From the NCBI GenBank assembly GCA_009746045.1, contig RPFO01000041.1, positions 7,076,026 through 7,140,025 on the forward strand: 64,000 nucleotides of DNA, read 5' to 3'. Positions within the stretch are counted from its first letter, which is position 1. Each line of letters begins with the position of its first letter. The notes beneath the pieces were generated by a model. It saw only the letters and a list, made by a program, of their open reading frames with translations. It did not search any database and had not been told where the DNA came from. The position numbers were made by a program, and so were the translations under genes. This DNA comes from Mesostigma viride (taxonomy: Eukaryota; Streptophyta; Mesostigmatophyceae; Mesostigmatales; Mesostigmataceae). Positions 9,588 through 18,936 of this stretch are shown here, in pieces.

Positions 9588-10469
9588 AGTTACGTTAAAT
9601 AGTGCCGGAACCTTTTGCCGCCTGAGGCAAATCGGGCCGGAACACTATTTTGCCCGGAATAACCACTTCCGAGCACCCAAGTTAATTCGGCCGAATTAAC
9701 TTGGGTGCTCGGAAGTGGTTATTCCGGGCAAAATAGTGTTCCGGCCCGATTTGCCTCAGGCGGCAAAAGGTTCCGGCACTATTTAACGTAACTAAAACCT
9801 GGCCTCGTGGAGGGGGACGAAGAGCCCGAGACATCCGCCTAGGCCGCTGAGCACGCACCACTAAATGCGCCGGAGCTGCCTCAGTGAGGATTCGAACCCC
9901 TGACCTCCAAGGTGCACAGGTTTTAGTTACGTTAAATAGTGCCGGAACCTTTTGCCGCCTGAGGCAAATCGGGCCGGAACACTATTTTGCCCGGAATAAC
10001 CACTTCCGAGCACCCAAGTTAATTCGGCCGAATTAACTTGGGTGCTCGGAAGTGGTTATTCCGGGCAAAATAGTGTTCCGGCCCGATTTGCCTCAGGCGG
10101 CAAAAGGTTCCGGCACTATTTAACGTAACTAAAACCTGTGCACCTTGGAGGTCAGGGGTTCGAATCCTCACTGAGGCAGCTCCGGCGCATTTAGTGGTGC
10201 GTGCTCAGCGGCCTAGGCGGATGTCTCGGGCTCTTCGTCCCCCCTCCACGAGGCCAGGTTTTAGTTACGTTAAATAGTGCCGGAACCTTTTGCCGCCTGA
10301 GGCAAATCGGGCCGGAACACTATTTTGCCCGGAATAACCACTTCCGAGCACCCAAGTTAATTCGGCCGAATCAACTTGGGTGCTCGGAAGTGGTTATTCC
10401 GGGCAAAATAGTGTTCCGGCCCGATTTGCCTCAGGCGGCAAAAGGTTCCGGCACTATTTAACGTAACTT
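9588..10469. mobile_element. Foldback element, P-M'-P-M-P (882 bp)
   Basis: Inserted in T unit 2 with target duplication taatg (9583-9587, 10470-10474); the empty site is in unit 1 near 4548. Three palindromes P (9588-9793, 9925-10130, 10263-10469) alternate with a ~131-bp unit M in opposite orientations (9794-9924 inverted, 10131-10262 direct). P is a 206-bp palindrome with no loop, starting AGTTACGTTAAATAG; the first copy is perfect. M has ends AAAACCTG and CAGGTTTT. The whole is itself a giant inverted repeat. No coding capacity is seen. Confidence 0.9.
10131..10262 (+). repeat. M spacer with tRNA-like B-box
   Basis: The unit contains GGTTCGAATCC (10157-10167), a perfect match to the RNA polymerase III B-box/T-loop consensus, in a tRNA 3'-half-like context (ggaggtcagg before it, ctgaggcag after it). 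An A-box-like TGCTCAGCGGCCTAGGCGG follows downstream (10202-10220), the reverse of the normal order. A complete tRNA cloverleaf cannot be drawn. The unit recurs inverted at 9794-9924 and at 63434-63565. Confidence 0.5.
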
Positions 10470-11210
10470 AATGTCGGACGTAATGTTTACTCTCGGGCAC
10501 TGATTTGTGAATCGTGACCAAGTAATCGTTACCTGTGTTCGCCTTTGTGGCGGTAATGCATTGCACGTCCTGTTTTCTTTGCTATGAAGCGTGTTTATCT
10601 GTTATGGCCACTGTGTCTTGTGTTGAAGGTTGTATTGTACCTTGTTTGTGTGGCATTTGTTGCCAATATGTTTGTTTGCTCACCCCGTTTATTTGGCGTA
10701 AAACGTGATGTTGGTGTCATTTATTTTGTGAGATGGCGTATGTTATGTTGCTCCGTGTGTGTACAGCACGTGTTGTTGCCGTTACCCTACCTCTATACCG
10801 TTTGGGTTAGCTCATAGGGACCTTCTTTGTTGGCATGTGTTGCCGTATTATATGTGTGGGACTGTGTGCCCCTATTGTGTCCATGGGCAGCCGCTTTGAG
10901 TGAGGGGGGAATGTAGCATCTAGAGCACTTTTTCCAACTAAGGGTTGGGTATCAGCCATCCAGGATGGGCAGCTAGTGCGTTGCTGCTATGGTAGGACAC
11001 TCATTCGCGTTGCCGGGGGGGGATCAGTGGCGGTAGTGCGGCTCATGACCGCATGTTAGAGCTTCAAGCGTTTCACGAGGACGGCATCTTCATTTTCAGT
11101 TGCACCATGCTAGCAACTGGACGGCATGCTACGAGCATGTGGTTAAGGGGGGTGTTGAGATTCCACCTACCCAGTCATCTTTTGCATTGTGCCCATGTGG
11201 CTAAGGGGGG

Positions 11211-12034
11211 TGTGAGGGATATATATATCCACCTGACCACAATATATCCCAGCCTGATTTATTTCTTGTTGGATTTATTCCATATGGACTGGGAATTTGA
11301 TAGCTTTGATAAGCTAGATGAATTGGGTTCAATGAGCTGATCAATATTCATGTGCCATAGTCCTATACTTGGACATGGATGACTTGTAACCTGAGTCAGC
11401 CTAGTAGCATCACGTATTTGATTGACAAGTGGTGCTATGGCCTATTGGACAAGTGTTTGGTCCATGAGCTGACAAGTGTTGGAAGCTCATGATGACACAT
11501 GTTATGACTTACATGATGACAAGTGGGTAGACTCATTGCATGACACTTGTCACTCCAAGGAGAAGAGATGTGTCACTTTATTAATCATGTTATGTGGCAC
11601 ATTATTACGTAGACACTTGGCATCTAGCTATTATGCCAGCTCATTGGATCATGTCTAGAACGTTCTAGGAATGTTCTAAGAATATGCCAGGAATATTCCT
11701 GGAATATACTGAGAATATGCTGGGAATATGCTAGGAATATGCTAGGATGTTTCTACAAGCTTCTGTGATGATGTCACTGCTGATGTCATCCTTCCTAGCC
11801 TAAAAGGTATAAAAGGAAACTGCCCCCTAAGGGCAGGTACCTCCATTTCACCTCCATTTCACCTCTATTGAACCTCTATTCCTAACCTCTAAGCCTATGA
11901 AATAAAACTCTTTTTCTGGTCTCTCTTCCATTGTCTTCAAGCTCAGTCTTTCATCACCTGCAAGGTGAAAGGGTAGCAAGGCCAAGCACTAGGCATTGTG
12001 TAAAACCCATTAGTTTACTCTCCCTTTTCCAACA
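11211..12034 (+). repeat. T LTR 3 (824 bp)
   Basis: It starts TGTGAGGG directly after ctaagggggg, ends CCAACA, and is followed by the right target duplication ctgct (12035-12039). It carries the same TATA box, AATAAA, GAA/TTC palindromes and ACAAGTG heptamers as LTR 1. Confidence 0.9.
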
Positions 12035-12039
12035 CTGCT

Positions 12040-13029
12040 GTTCAGCTGCTGCTCCACGTTCCTCAACCATGTACTCCTGACAAGTGCAGGTGCAGAGAAG
12101 GGTACCCAGTCTTCAGAGATGATCAATTTCTTGACCTCCTGGATTGCCCTTTCTATAGCACCCTGCTGCCCATGAGCCTCCCTAGGTGTAACCAGCAACT
12201 CAGGAAGGGTGGGATCACCCTTGAGATGCTGAAACTGCATGTCCACCTGGATCCTTGTGGTAGGAAACTTGGCTCTCACATTCTGCAGGGCAGCCAGCAA
12301 ATACCTGTTCTTCATAGAAGGTAAATGCTCCAGCACCTTGTACTTTGTGTACCTGTCCACGCACACCAACAGTTGCATGCCCCTGATGTGTTGGATATCA
12401 CATTGCAGATCACCAATGCTCTGAGGTAGAGCTTTGGCATGTGATTTCCTGGGCTTGTTGGAGGACAACTGGCACTTACATCGTGAGGCAGCTTGCTGGC
12501 ACGCCTTGAGAAGGGGTGCCTTGCCCATACGGAAGGCAAAGTTGTTTGACAGAGAAGTGGCATGCCCAAACATGTTGTGGATTCGGGCACCCAACTCCTG
12601 GTACACGGAGGAAGCAGTCCCTGGCACAGTCAGGACTGTGCTGTCAGGTTGTCCAGCATTTCCATGCTGACTTCCATCCATATTTGACTCAGAGCCTGAG
12701 TCACCCTGCTCATGCCCAACACCTGGACCGCCAGCAGGGACCACATGCATACCACCAGAGGCCTTCACACCCCTATGTGGTTGTACATTGGTTTCTCTCA
12801 AAATGAGAGGTCCACCCTCGTGCCCAGCACGAGGATGCATGGGGTCAGACATTCTTACAGCTGCACCAGCTGTCAAGGACGTCTTCATAGGAACCTGAAC
12901 CTCTCCAGGGGACCTGGGGCCATCCTGAACCTGGAGATCACCCTCTTGTTGCCCAGATATAAAATCTGCATTGGAGCACCTGGCCTCCCCTTTGGGTGAA
13001 TTAAGGTGTGTAGGGGTTGCCTCAGACAG
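12040..13029 (-). pseudogene. C0 pol: integrase
   Basis: The frame runs from just after the gag TGA (13030-13032) to the T insertion. It holds a Pro/Gly-rich linker, a zinc-binding part (HNMFGHA, then CKC) and a retroviral integrase core: DIQHIRG for the first Asp, IQVDMQF for the second, and GQQGAIERAIQEV for the Glu. Asp-to-Glu spacing is 29 residues, shorter than the usual 35. The integrase C-terminus lies at 690-1207. The order gag, integrase, protease is the same as in C1 and C3. Split by T, so inactive, though the frame itself is open throughout. Confidence 0.8.
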
Positions 13030-13032
13030 TCA
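13030..13032 (-). other. C0 gag-pol in-frame UGA (readthrough candidate)
   Basis: Gag and pol share one frame here, separated only by TGA in the context CAG TGA CTG. The same place in C3 reads CAG TGA CTA (58723-58725), and C1 has the same string (20316-20318). UGA followed by CU(A/G) is a known leaky stop context. Confidence 0.6.
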
Positions 13033-14142
13033 CTGCTCCTTGTTTTCTTCTTGTTGACTGCCCTTTGAAGGCTGGCCTGCCTGGGACTTGTTCTTGTTGT
13101 TTTTGTTGTTGTTATTCTTGTTGCTGCCCTGGCCTTGGGTCTTCTTGAAGGAGGGACACTCCTTCTTGATGTGCCCCCACCCCTTGCACAGGTAGCACTG
13201 GATTTTTTACTTGCCCTGGCCACCACCCCCGTTGTCAGATGCGTTGCCCTGCTTGGGCTTGCCACCCACCCGCCTGAACACCGACTTGGAGTGTGACCTC
13301 CCGTCAGGGTCTGAGGAACGGCTGCCCTTGCGCTTGTTGTGGTTGCCCCTACGCCCTCCTTGGCTTCTGTCAGCCTCAGACGATTTGGAGCCCCCCTGGG
13401 CACGCCCACCTGCATGGGTTGCCTTCACAGCTGGCACCCCACCCTCAAACAGCTCCTCAGCTTCGAGGGCTTGCTTGATGATGACCTTGTAGGCCTTCAT
13501 GGTGGAGTGAGGAGCACACATGACCTTGAGAGAGCCACGTGTGGCCTTATCCAGCCCAGAGACCTTCAACCAGTTGGTCAGGGCTATATTGTCTGCCACG
13601 TTGAAACCGTGGGCCCTGCCTTCCTCAACCATTTTGCAATAGTTAAGGAAATTCTGGATGAGATCCCCTTTGACCTCCCACCCTTGATACTTGTCTGGCC
13701 AATGGATGGCAACCTTCTTGCGCTGGTCTTCAAGCAGCTCCTTCAGCTCAGCTACATATAATGCCCAGGCCTTGTTGGCTTTCTTGCACTCCCTGGTCAG
13801 GTCCTTGATCTGGTCAGTACACTTTCCAAACGTGCTACTTCCTATCCAGATCTGATAGTAGTTGGTACCCCCGTACAAACTAGGAAACCCTTCCAATCCT
13901 TCTACAAACTCTTCAGCCTGCTTAGGCTTGGAGTCTGAGGTCACAGGTTGTAGCTGATTTACAATTAATAGACCCTGGGTGGTGAGGTCAAATCCATGCA
14001 CAGCTTGTGTATTATTATTGTTGAGAGGGATATTGGTTATTTCACCGGTGACACCCACGTCATCTACGTGAGCTGTCCCACTACCCGCACCCCCATTATT
14101 CCCACTGGCTGGGGCGCCCTTGCTACGTCGCCCGTCTGCCAT
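13033..14142 (-). pseudogene. C0 gag
   Basis: The start is at 14142 (MADGRRSKG). The first 311 codons are a capsid-like region (for example FVEGLEGFPSLYGGTNYY and NIALTNWLKVSGLDKATRG) and a basic Gly/Arg-rich tail. An in-frame TAA at 13207-13209 interrupts. The frame continues with the zinc knuckle CYLCKGWGHIKKEC near 13160-13200 and a Lys/Asn-rich end. It is alignable in layout, though not closely in sequence, to the C1 gag. The TAA has no counterpart in C1 or C3 and is read as decay. Confidence 0.75.
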
Positions 14143-14268
14143 GATGCACTACACTAGCTGTTTGTATAGACCTGAGCTAAGCAGCTTGTAAAAACAAAAG
14201 ACAGGTAGATATGTACAATCTGTCAAAAAGCCGCCTGCCCCGGTGCCGACCGCGCCACCATGCCGAAT

Positions 14269-15154
14269 TTAGTCGAGACCACGAAAATCGCAGTAGTCGT
14301 AGTCGTAAATTGGATCGTTGGCGACAGGCGCAGGCCCCTCCTGGCCTCGCCCAACCTCAATCGTCACCGGAGTTTCGATGACGATGGGGTCCAACCGGCG
14401 GCCCGTCTCCAGATCAATGCGGCGACGACGGCGGCGGGTTTCGATGCGGAGCGGGTTGGTAAGAATTGTTAGAAAATCCCACCCGTCCGGCGCCCACTCT
14501 CGCAAAGCAGACAGGAACGCGACAAGGTTGAGCAGCAATTGCCGCTCTCGCGTCCGGAAGCCTCGCGACAGCAACTGCATGCAAAATTGCGAGGTCTTGA
14601 AACAGGTTGGTCGTGATCGTCGGAATGACGCCCGAACGAACCGACAGCCAGTTGGCGAGATTGCGCTGATAGCCGGTGAGCGATGAAACCGCGTTGTCGA
14701 TCTCCTCAGAGACCTCGGCAACCGCGCTGGGCGCTTGCAACCCCGCCCGGGTATGGACTTCGAAGTCCGCAAGCAAAGCTCGAATGGAGTCGAGATAATC
14801 GCGAAACCCGGGAACAATCGTAGGTTGCGGAGGCGCGGGGGGCAGTCGTAAGCTTTGCAACAGTGCCTGCTGCTGAGCACGTAGCTCCGTGCTGGACGCT
14901 ACCGCCTGGTCAACAACACGCTGCCACGCCGGATTAATAACCGGACGATCTTCACGAACAGGAGTCGTCGAAGGACCAGCCGGAGATTCGGCGATGTCCG
15001 CTGGACTGCCCAAAATTTCACAATCCCTCGGCGTGCGGAACTCCATCATTGAGTTCGGCATTTTTCTTGTTACGAAGATTGTAATACGAGTTGAATGAGA
15101 GTTTACTCCCGAGGAAATCCATGGCTCTTGCAGGAAAGTTGCCTTTATTATCAT
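14269..15154 (-). pseudogene. C0 ORF1, frameshifted
   Basis: Two overlapping frames form one former ORF upstream of gag. The N-terminal frame probably starts at the ATG at about 15064 (MPNSMMEFRTPRD). The C-terminal frame takes over near 14590 (SRGFRTRERQLLLNLVAFL) and ends CDFRGLD. It holds the position of ORF1 in C1-C3, but the sequence is diverged. Predicted helical, with no recognised domain. Function unknown. Confidence 0.5.
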
Positions 15155-15600
15155 GAGAAAACACAGACGTAAGTCACGTCACGTCCGAGACTGCACGTAG
15201 CACAGACGACAGGGTCGCGGTGCCAAGAGAGCGTGCACGCAAGAGCTGGCGTCCTAGAGCTACCAAGTCATACATATAGCTTGCTAGGGACGCGTCCAAG
15301 TATTCAGCTGTACTGTCACAGCTGAACTGTCAATCAATTGATTACACAGACTCTGGCACGCCTTTGGCGCGCAGATCTATCAATTGTCCATACGGCTAGT
15401 CCTGTGGACCTATCCGTACACTACTCAGCATCAATTGTCTCCTAGGTCCTGGCGCGCTACAGCACGCCTACCTATCAATTGACCATCAAGTCCTGTACAA
15501 GTCCTGTCAACTTCCTGCGGACTATCATAGTGACACTTGTACATCCTGTGTCCGTACGCGCTCACAGTGGCGCGCCGGGTACTGTCGGCACAGCCTAGGC
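15070..15600 (-). repeat. probable C0 5' LTR
   Basis: Read on the minus strand, this AT-rich and CAATTGA-repeat-containing region has a TATA-like ctatatgta near 15275 and an AATAAA near 15147. It ends just before ORF1, as in C1. The C0 3' LTR is not in the window, so both borders are estimates and no target duplication can be checked. Confidence 0.4.
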
Positions 15601-15612
15601 AACGTCATAACT

Positions 15613-16656
15613 TTTACGTCCCGTAACCAAATGAGGCGTTCAAGGTGCCGTTGGAAAGAGCGTAACAATCTCTATCCATCTAACGTGAATCCTTTACGTT
15701 AACTCGTGGTCCTAAGTCAGCAACCCAATGAGGTTCTGCGAGTGCGGCCGCCTAATAAGCAGCAGCACGAAAAAGAGGTGGAGCCTACAAAGACGCTAAA
15801 CGTCCCACTAACGCTGAAAGGAAACCATCACATATCTATGACAATAAAGCAACACCCTAAGGAAAACATTAATGCCGGAAGAGGGAAAGGAGCTAACTAC
15901 TAAAGGTTTTCCGCTGCGAGCAGGTCTAACGTCTAGCCTAGGCGTGTCCCGAATCGGGCAGCACTACCCAGCTAGCTTGCAGGCCACCCGCCCATTACCT
16001 GGCAAGGCTGTGCTGACTTCGTATTGAATCCTGGCCGCGGAAGGGTAGGGGTGTAAATGGCGTCTGCTGCAGGGGATCTCCGTCACGTTCACTTCCTAAA
16101 ATTCATCCGAGTCCATTGTTACGACTCTGCTCTCTACCTCCGCCTCTACCTAACCCACGTCTAATACTACCTAAGTTAGTGAGGCCGCCTCTACTTAATC
16201 CCTGTGCAAAAGACGAACGTGACGAGCTTGATCTCAATGCATTATAACATACGTACGACTGTAATATGCCATATAGGCCATTCAACCAAAACCCGTTTAC
16301 TCCAGGATAACGAAGGAAACACTACTACACTGCCATGACCCTAGCTATATGTGTCGATTCATTAACACACGCCGAGTGCCAACACGAGGGGTAGGACGTG
16401 CATAAGTGATCACCAACGGTCCAGCATGCTCGGGCCGACATGGCCCTTGCCTACAGATACACAGATTCATGCTGGTCCACTACATTCTACACGGAGGATA
16501 AGGACCACTACTAAAGTACGCGGCGCGGCGCCAATTGCACCACGGTACCGGGACAACAGTGTCCACCGGTACGAGCTAAACGTAAACCTAGGAACGACTG
16601 AGGCAAAGGACCTAATTTACGTCCGTAACTACTGCATATTGTTACGCGACGTAACA
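15613..16656 (-). mobile_element. old Gypsy fragment: LTR (16117-16656) and leader
   Basis: Positions 16117-16656 run TGTTAC to GTAACA and align, with much divergence, to the G1 LTRs (shared tgctcgggccgaca, aaggaccactactaaagtac and ttacgcgacgtaaca). Positions 15930-16116 match the G1 leader at 40464-40644, including cgtgtcccgaatcgggcag. The coding part is missing; C0 lies next to it. It is an older relative of G1. Confidence 0.65.
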
Positions 16657-16766
16657 CTGGAGCAACGACTCGACGGCAACGTCACCAAGCTGCGCAAGGC
16701 CCTTAACATCCCCTTTGGTTTGCACATTAGTAATGAGGATTTGTACGCTGATTTGCCCTATGTTTC
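16657..16766. other. unassigned flank of G1
   Basis: This short stretch carries an open frame reading ALNIPFGLHISNEDLYADL. It ends in gtttc (16762-16766), the left target duplication of G1. It continues, past G1, at 43706. No family recognised. Confidence 0.3.
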
Positions 16767-17067
16767 TGTTACGCCCTGGCTTGACTCTATCCCAAACACC
16801 TCGTCTAACCTTACCTAAACTAGTGAGGATGCACATACCTAGGAGTGAGGAGCTATATTGGCTATAAGACCTAGGACGCGACGACGCTGCTTCTCAATGC
16901 ATTCCCTTATAATACGCCATATACCGAATAAAACCAGGGTACTACGAAGGAAACAATACTACACTGCCATGACCCAAGCCTATATGTGTTAATTCATTTA
17001 ACACACGCCGATCGAGTGCCATTCACGAAGGACAACTGCTGCATAAATGATCGCCGACAGGCGTGTA
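16767..17067 (-). repeat. G1 left (3') LTR, part 1
   Basis: Starts TGTTACGCCC and ends with gtgta, the target duplication of C1. The rest of this LTR is at 26126-26402; together they make 578 bp. It preserves the empty site of N1 (ccttacc followed by taaact). Confidence 0.85.
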
Positions 17068-17712
17068 GGTTAGCATTTTGGGCAACCAATATGCTAAGTG
17101 GATGCAGTTTGGAAAGACCTTTCCAACGCCGTGCTGACCGCCTGAAACAGACAAGGGACAAGAAAGATATGAGGTCCCGAAGTCCTAGCCGTCCGCGGTC
17201 GGCGAAGGTGCAACCTTCTGGGGTAGTGGACAGGACACGTGGCAGGCCGTGCCTGCACAGGCTTAGCCTGACTATCACGTGACTGTAGTCCACGTAGACC
17301 AGGAGGGACAGCAGCCTGCGACTGGTGGGGTACTGGAACTGGCACAAGGCTGCAAGGATACTAGGTCTTGCAGGCTTGTGACAGGTCCTGTACTTCCTAG
17401 GTTGCAGGTGGCTAGGTAAATCCAGGTCGTCCTGGCTCTGCAAGGATGCCAGTGGACGTTGAGGATTTGCTAGCAAGCCTGCAATATGCCTCGTCACACC
17501 GATGGGAACGAGGAGCAACAAAGAAGCATATAGCTTGGTCATGGGGATGGCCAAGCTATCTCGGAAGCACGCGCTCTGGTTGCCCACTTGAACGTGGAAG
17601 TGACCAACAAGGTGTGGCTTGGTGTTTGGGCTAAAGGTTGCTGTCCCCAGCAATTGGCTCAAGCTTTGCGTGAAAGACCAAGAGCTCACACGCTCTGGGC
17701 TGGTTTGTAACT
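17068..17712 (+). repeat. C1 5' LTR
   Basis: 645 bp, ending gtaact before cgtactattg, a putative primer-site region also present in C2 (cgtactattgc) and slightly changed in C3 (tgtattattgc). It matches the 3' LTR at 25474-26120 closely. Confidence 0.85.
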
Positions 17713-17739
17713 CGTACTATTGGTTCCGTGGCGCATTTC

Positions 17740-18878
17740 ATGTCGGAAGAAATTCCGGCGCTTGAGCAATCGCCAAGCCAAGGAGCCGCAGTGCCGCGGC
17801 AGGAGGCAGAAGGACCTCTGCATCCATACAGCCAGCCAGAAACCGCGTCCACGTTTGTACAAGCTGCGCATTTGGCGAGGGGCTTGGCGCGGGGAGGCTG
17901 GGTAGCTGTTTTCGGCAACTCGGAAGGGCCGTCTGCCAACGACCCTGTTGTGATGCGTGTGCGGGCCACGACTTCTCCGGGGGAGACGAGTCGTGTGACG
18001 GTGGAGCGCTTGATTGCGCTGAGAGACGAGGTCGCAGCGCTTATCTACAGCCTTGAGATCGCCTATCAAGGTGGTCACGTTACGCTGCACGGTTTGGATC
18101 TTGCTCGAGAGGCGTTGGGACAGCTGGTCGCCATCAGCCTTGGTGCCACCCGATTGTTTAACCATTGGGTCGCGACGAGTTCCCTCGGTGAAGGGACGAA
18201 CGCTTCACACCTCGTGCGTGACGCGCAGGTGCGTGAGCAGGACAGCCCCTGGTCCTCGCAAGAAGTAGTTGCTCAAACCTGTGAGCACCTTGTTAACATT
18301 TTGCTTCAAGAGTCGCGAGGCCACGCAGATCGGTGGCTTATCACCACGCGTCCGCCGGCATCTGGTCCACATTAGACACTCCTCGTGTTGTTGGAGCCCC
18401 CGGTGCATACGGTCCGTCGGTGGAAATCGTCACAGGTCGGGACCTGTCTCCACAGGCAGTGCACGACGAGTTCGTCGACCGCCCGTCGGGTGTTATTGCA
18501 CGCTCGTCCCAGCAGTTGGACGAGGGAGACGGTTCTGCAGCAGGGTTCTCCGAGCGGCAACGTGCAGATTATCACATCCCGCCGGAGCCGTTGCACGACT
18601 ACAGCACCTTACGGCCTTGGGGCATACAACGAGCGACGAGGTGGGGAGGACGCTGGGTGCGTAACGTGGTGTGGGGCAGGCGCCCTAACGAGAGGCGTGT
18701 GCCGTTTGACCAAACCACAGACGGGAGGCCCGTCAGTCGCCTTCTTGGACCTTATTCTGAGGAGGAGGTGCGAGCTATTCCTCGGGTGAGGACGCCGGTG
18801 GCTGTCACTGCTGAAGAGCGGGAGAGAGAAGCCGCCGCTGAGGCAGAGCGCGAGGCAGAGGAGCTGCCCGACGCTTGA
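17740..18878 (+). CDS. C1 ORF1, conserved protein of unknown function (frameshifted)
   Basis: About 380 residues from the ATG at 17740 (MSEEIPALEQS). The frame shifts once near 18350, where C2 reads straight through (HADHWVITTRPAGIWSTLD). It is conserved in C2 and C3: STFVQAAHLARGLARGGWVA, NDPVVMR(V/I)RATTSPGE, the helical block RDEVAALIYSLEIAYQGGHV and FNHWVATSSLGEGT. The C-terminal third is Arg/Pro- and acid-rich. No domain recognised and no Cys/His motif. It precedes gag by ~58 nt. It may be a second structural protein or an accessory factor; the conservation between copies argues that it is coding. Confidence 0.65.
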
Positions 18879-18936
18879 AGTCCTGTCTTCTTTTGCGTAC
18901 CCTTGCGTGTTGCAGTGTCGCTTTGTACATAATATA

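Larger units (their letters stand above)
7072..11210 (+). other. T internal region 2
   Basis: Second unit of T from primer site to purine tract. It equals unit 1 plus the foldback insertion at 9588-10469 and its 5-bp duplication. Differences from unit 1 are few: three substitutions near 9292-9310, and CA for TT near 10559. Confidence 0.85.
1213..12034 (+). mobile_element. T: tandem non-autonomous Gag-protease LTR element
   Basis: The layout is LTR (1213-2036), internal region 1 (2037-5289), LTR (5290-7071, interrupted), internal region 2 (7072-11210) and LTR (11211-12034). The whole is flanked by ctgct at 1208-1212 and 12035-12039. LTRs run TGTGAGGG to CCAACA. A primer-site-like tggtatcggagg follows each 5' LTR, close to the initiator-tRNA type seen in Copia elements. 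A purine tract (ctaagggggg) precedes the 3' LTR. Each internal region encodes Gag plus a Copia-type protease, with no integrase, RT or RNase H. The two units differ at only a few bases besides the foldback insertion. The arrangement suggests unequal exchange between LTRs, and movement by another element's enzymes is inferred. Confidence 0.9.

Noticed and set aside
10131-10262. functional tRNA gene
   Set aside because: The B-box is perfect, but no full cloverleaf with A-box in normal order and paired acceptor stem can be drawn.
10201-10461. 86-codon ORF in the foldback element
   Set aside because: It reads through a palindrome; the translation mirrors itself and has no domain.
16426-16818. 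130-codon plus-strand ORF
   Set aside because: It crosses the old Gypsy LTR and the G1 target site, so it is a chance frame.
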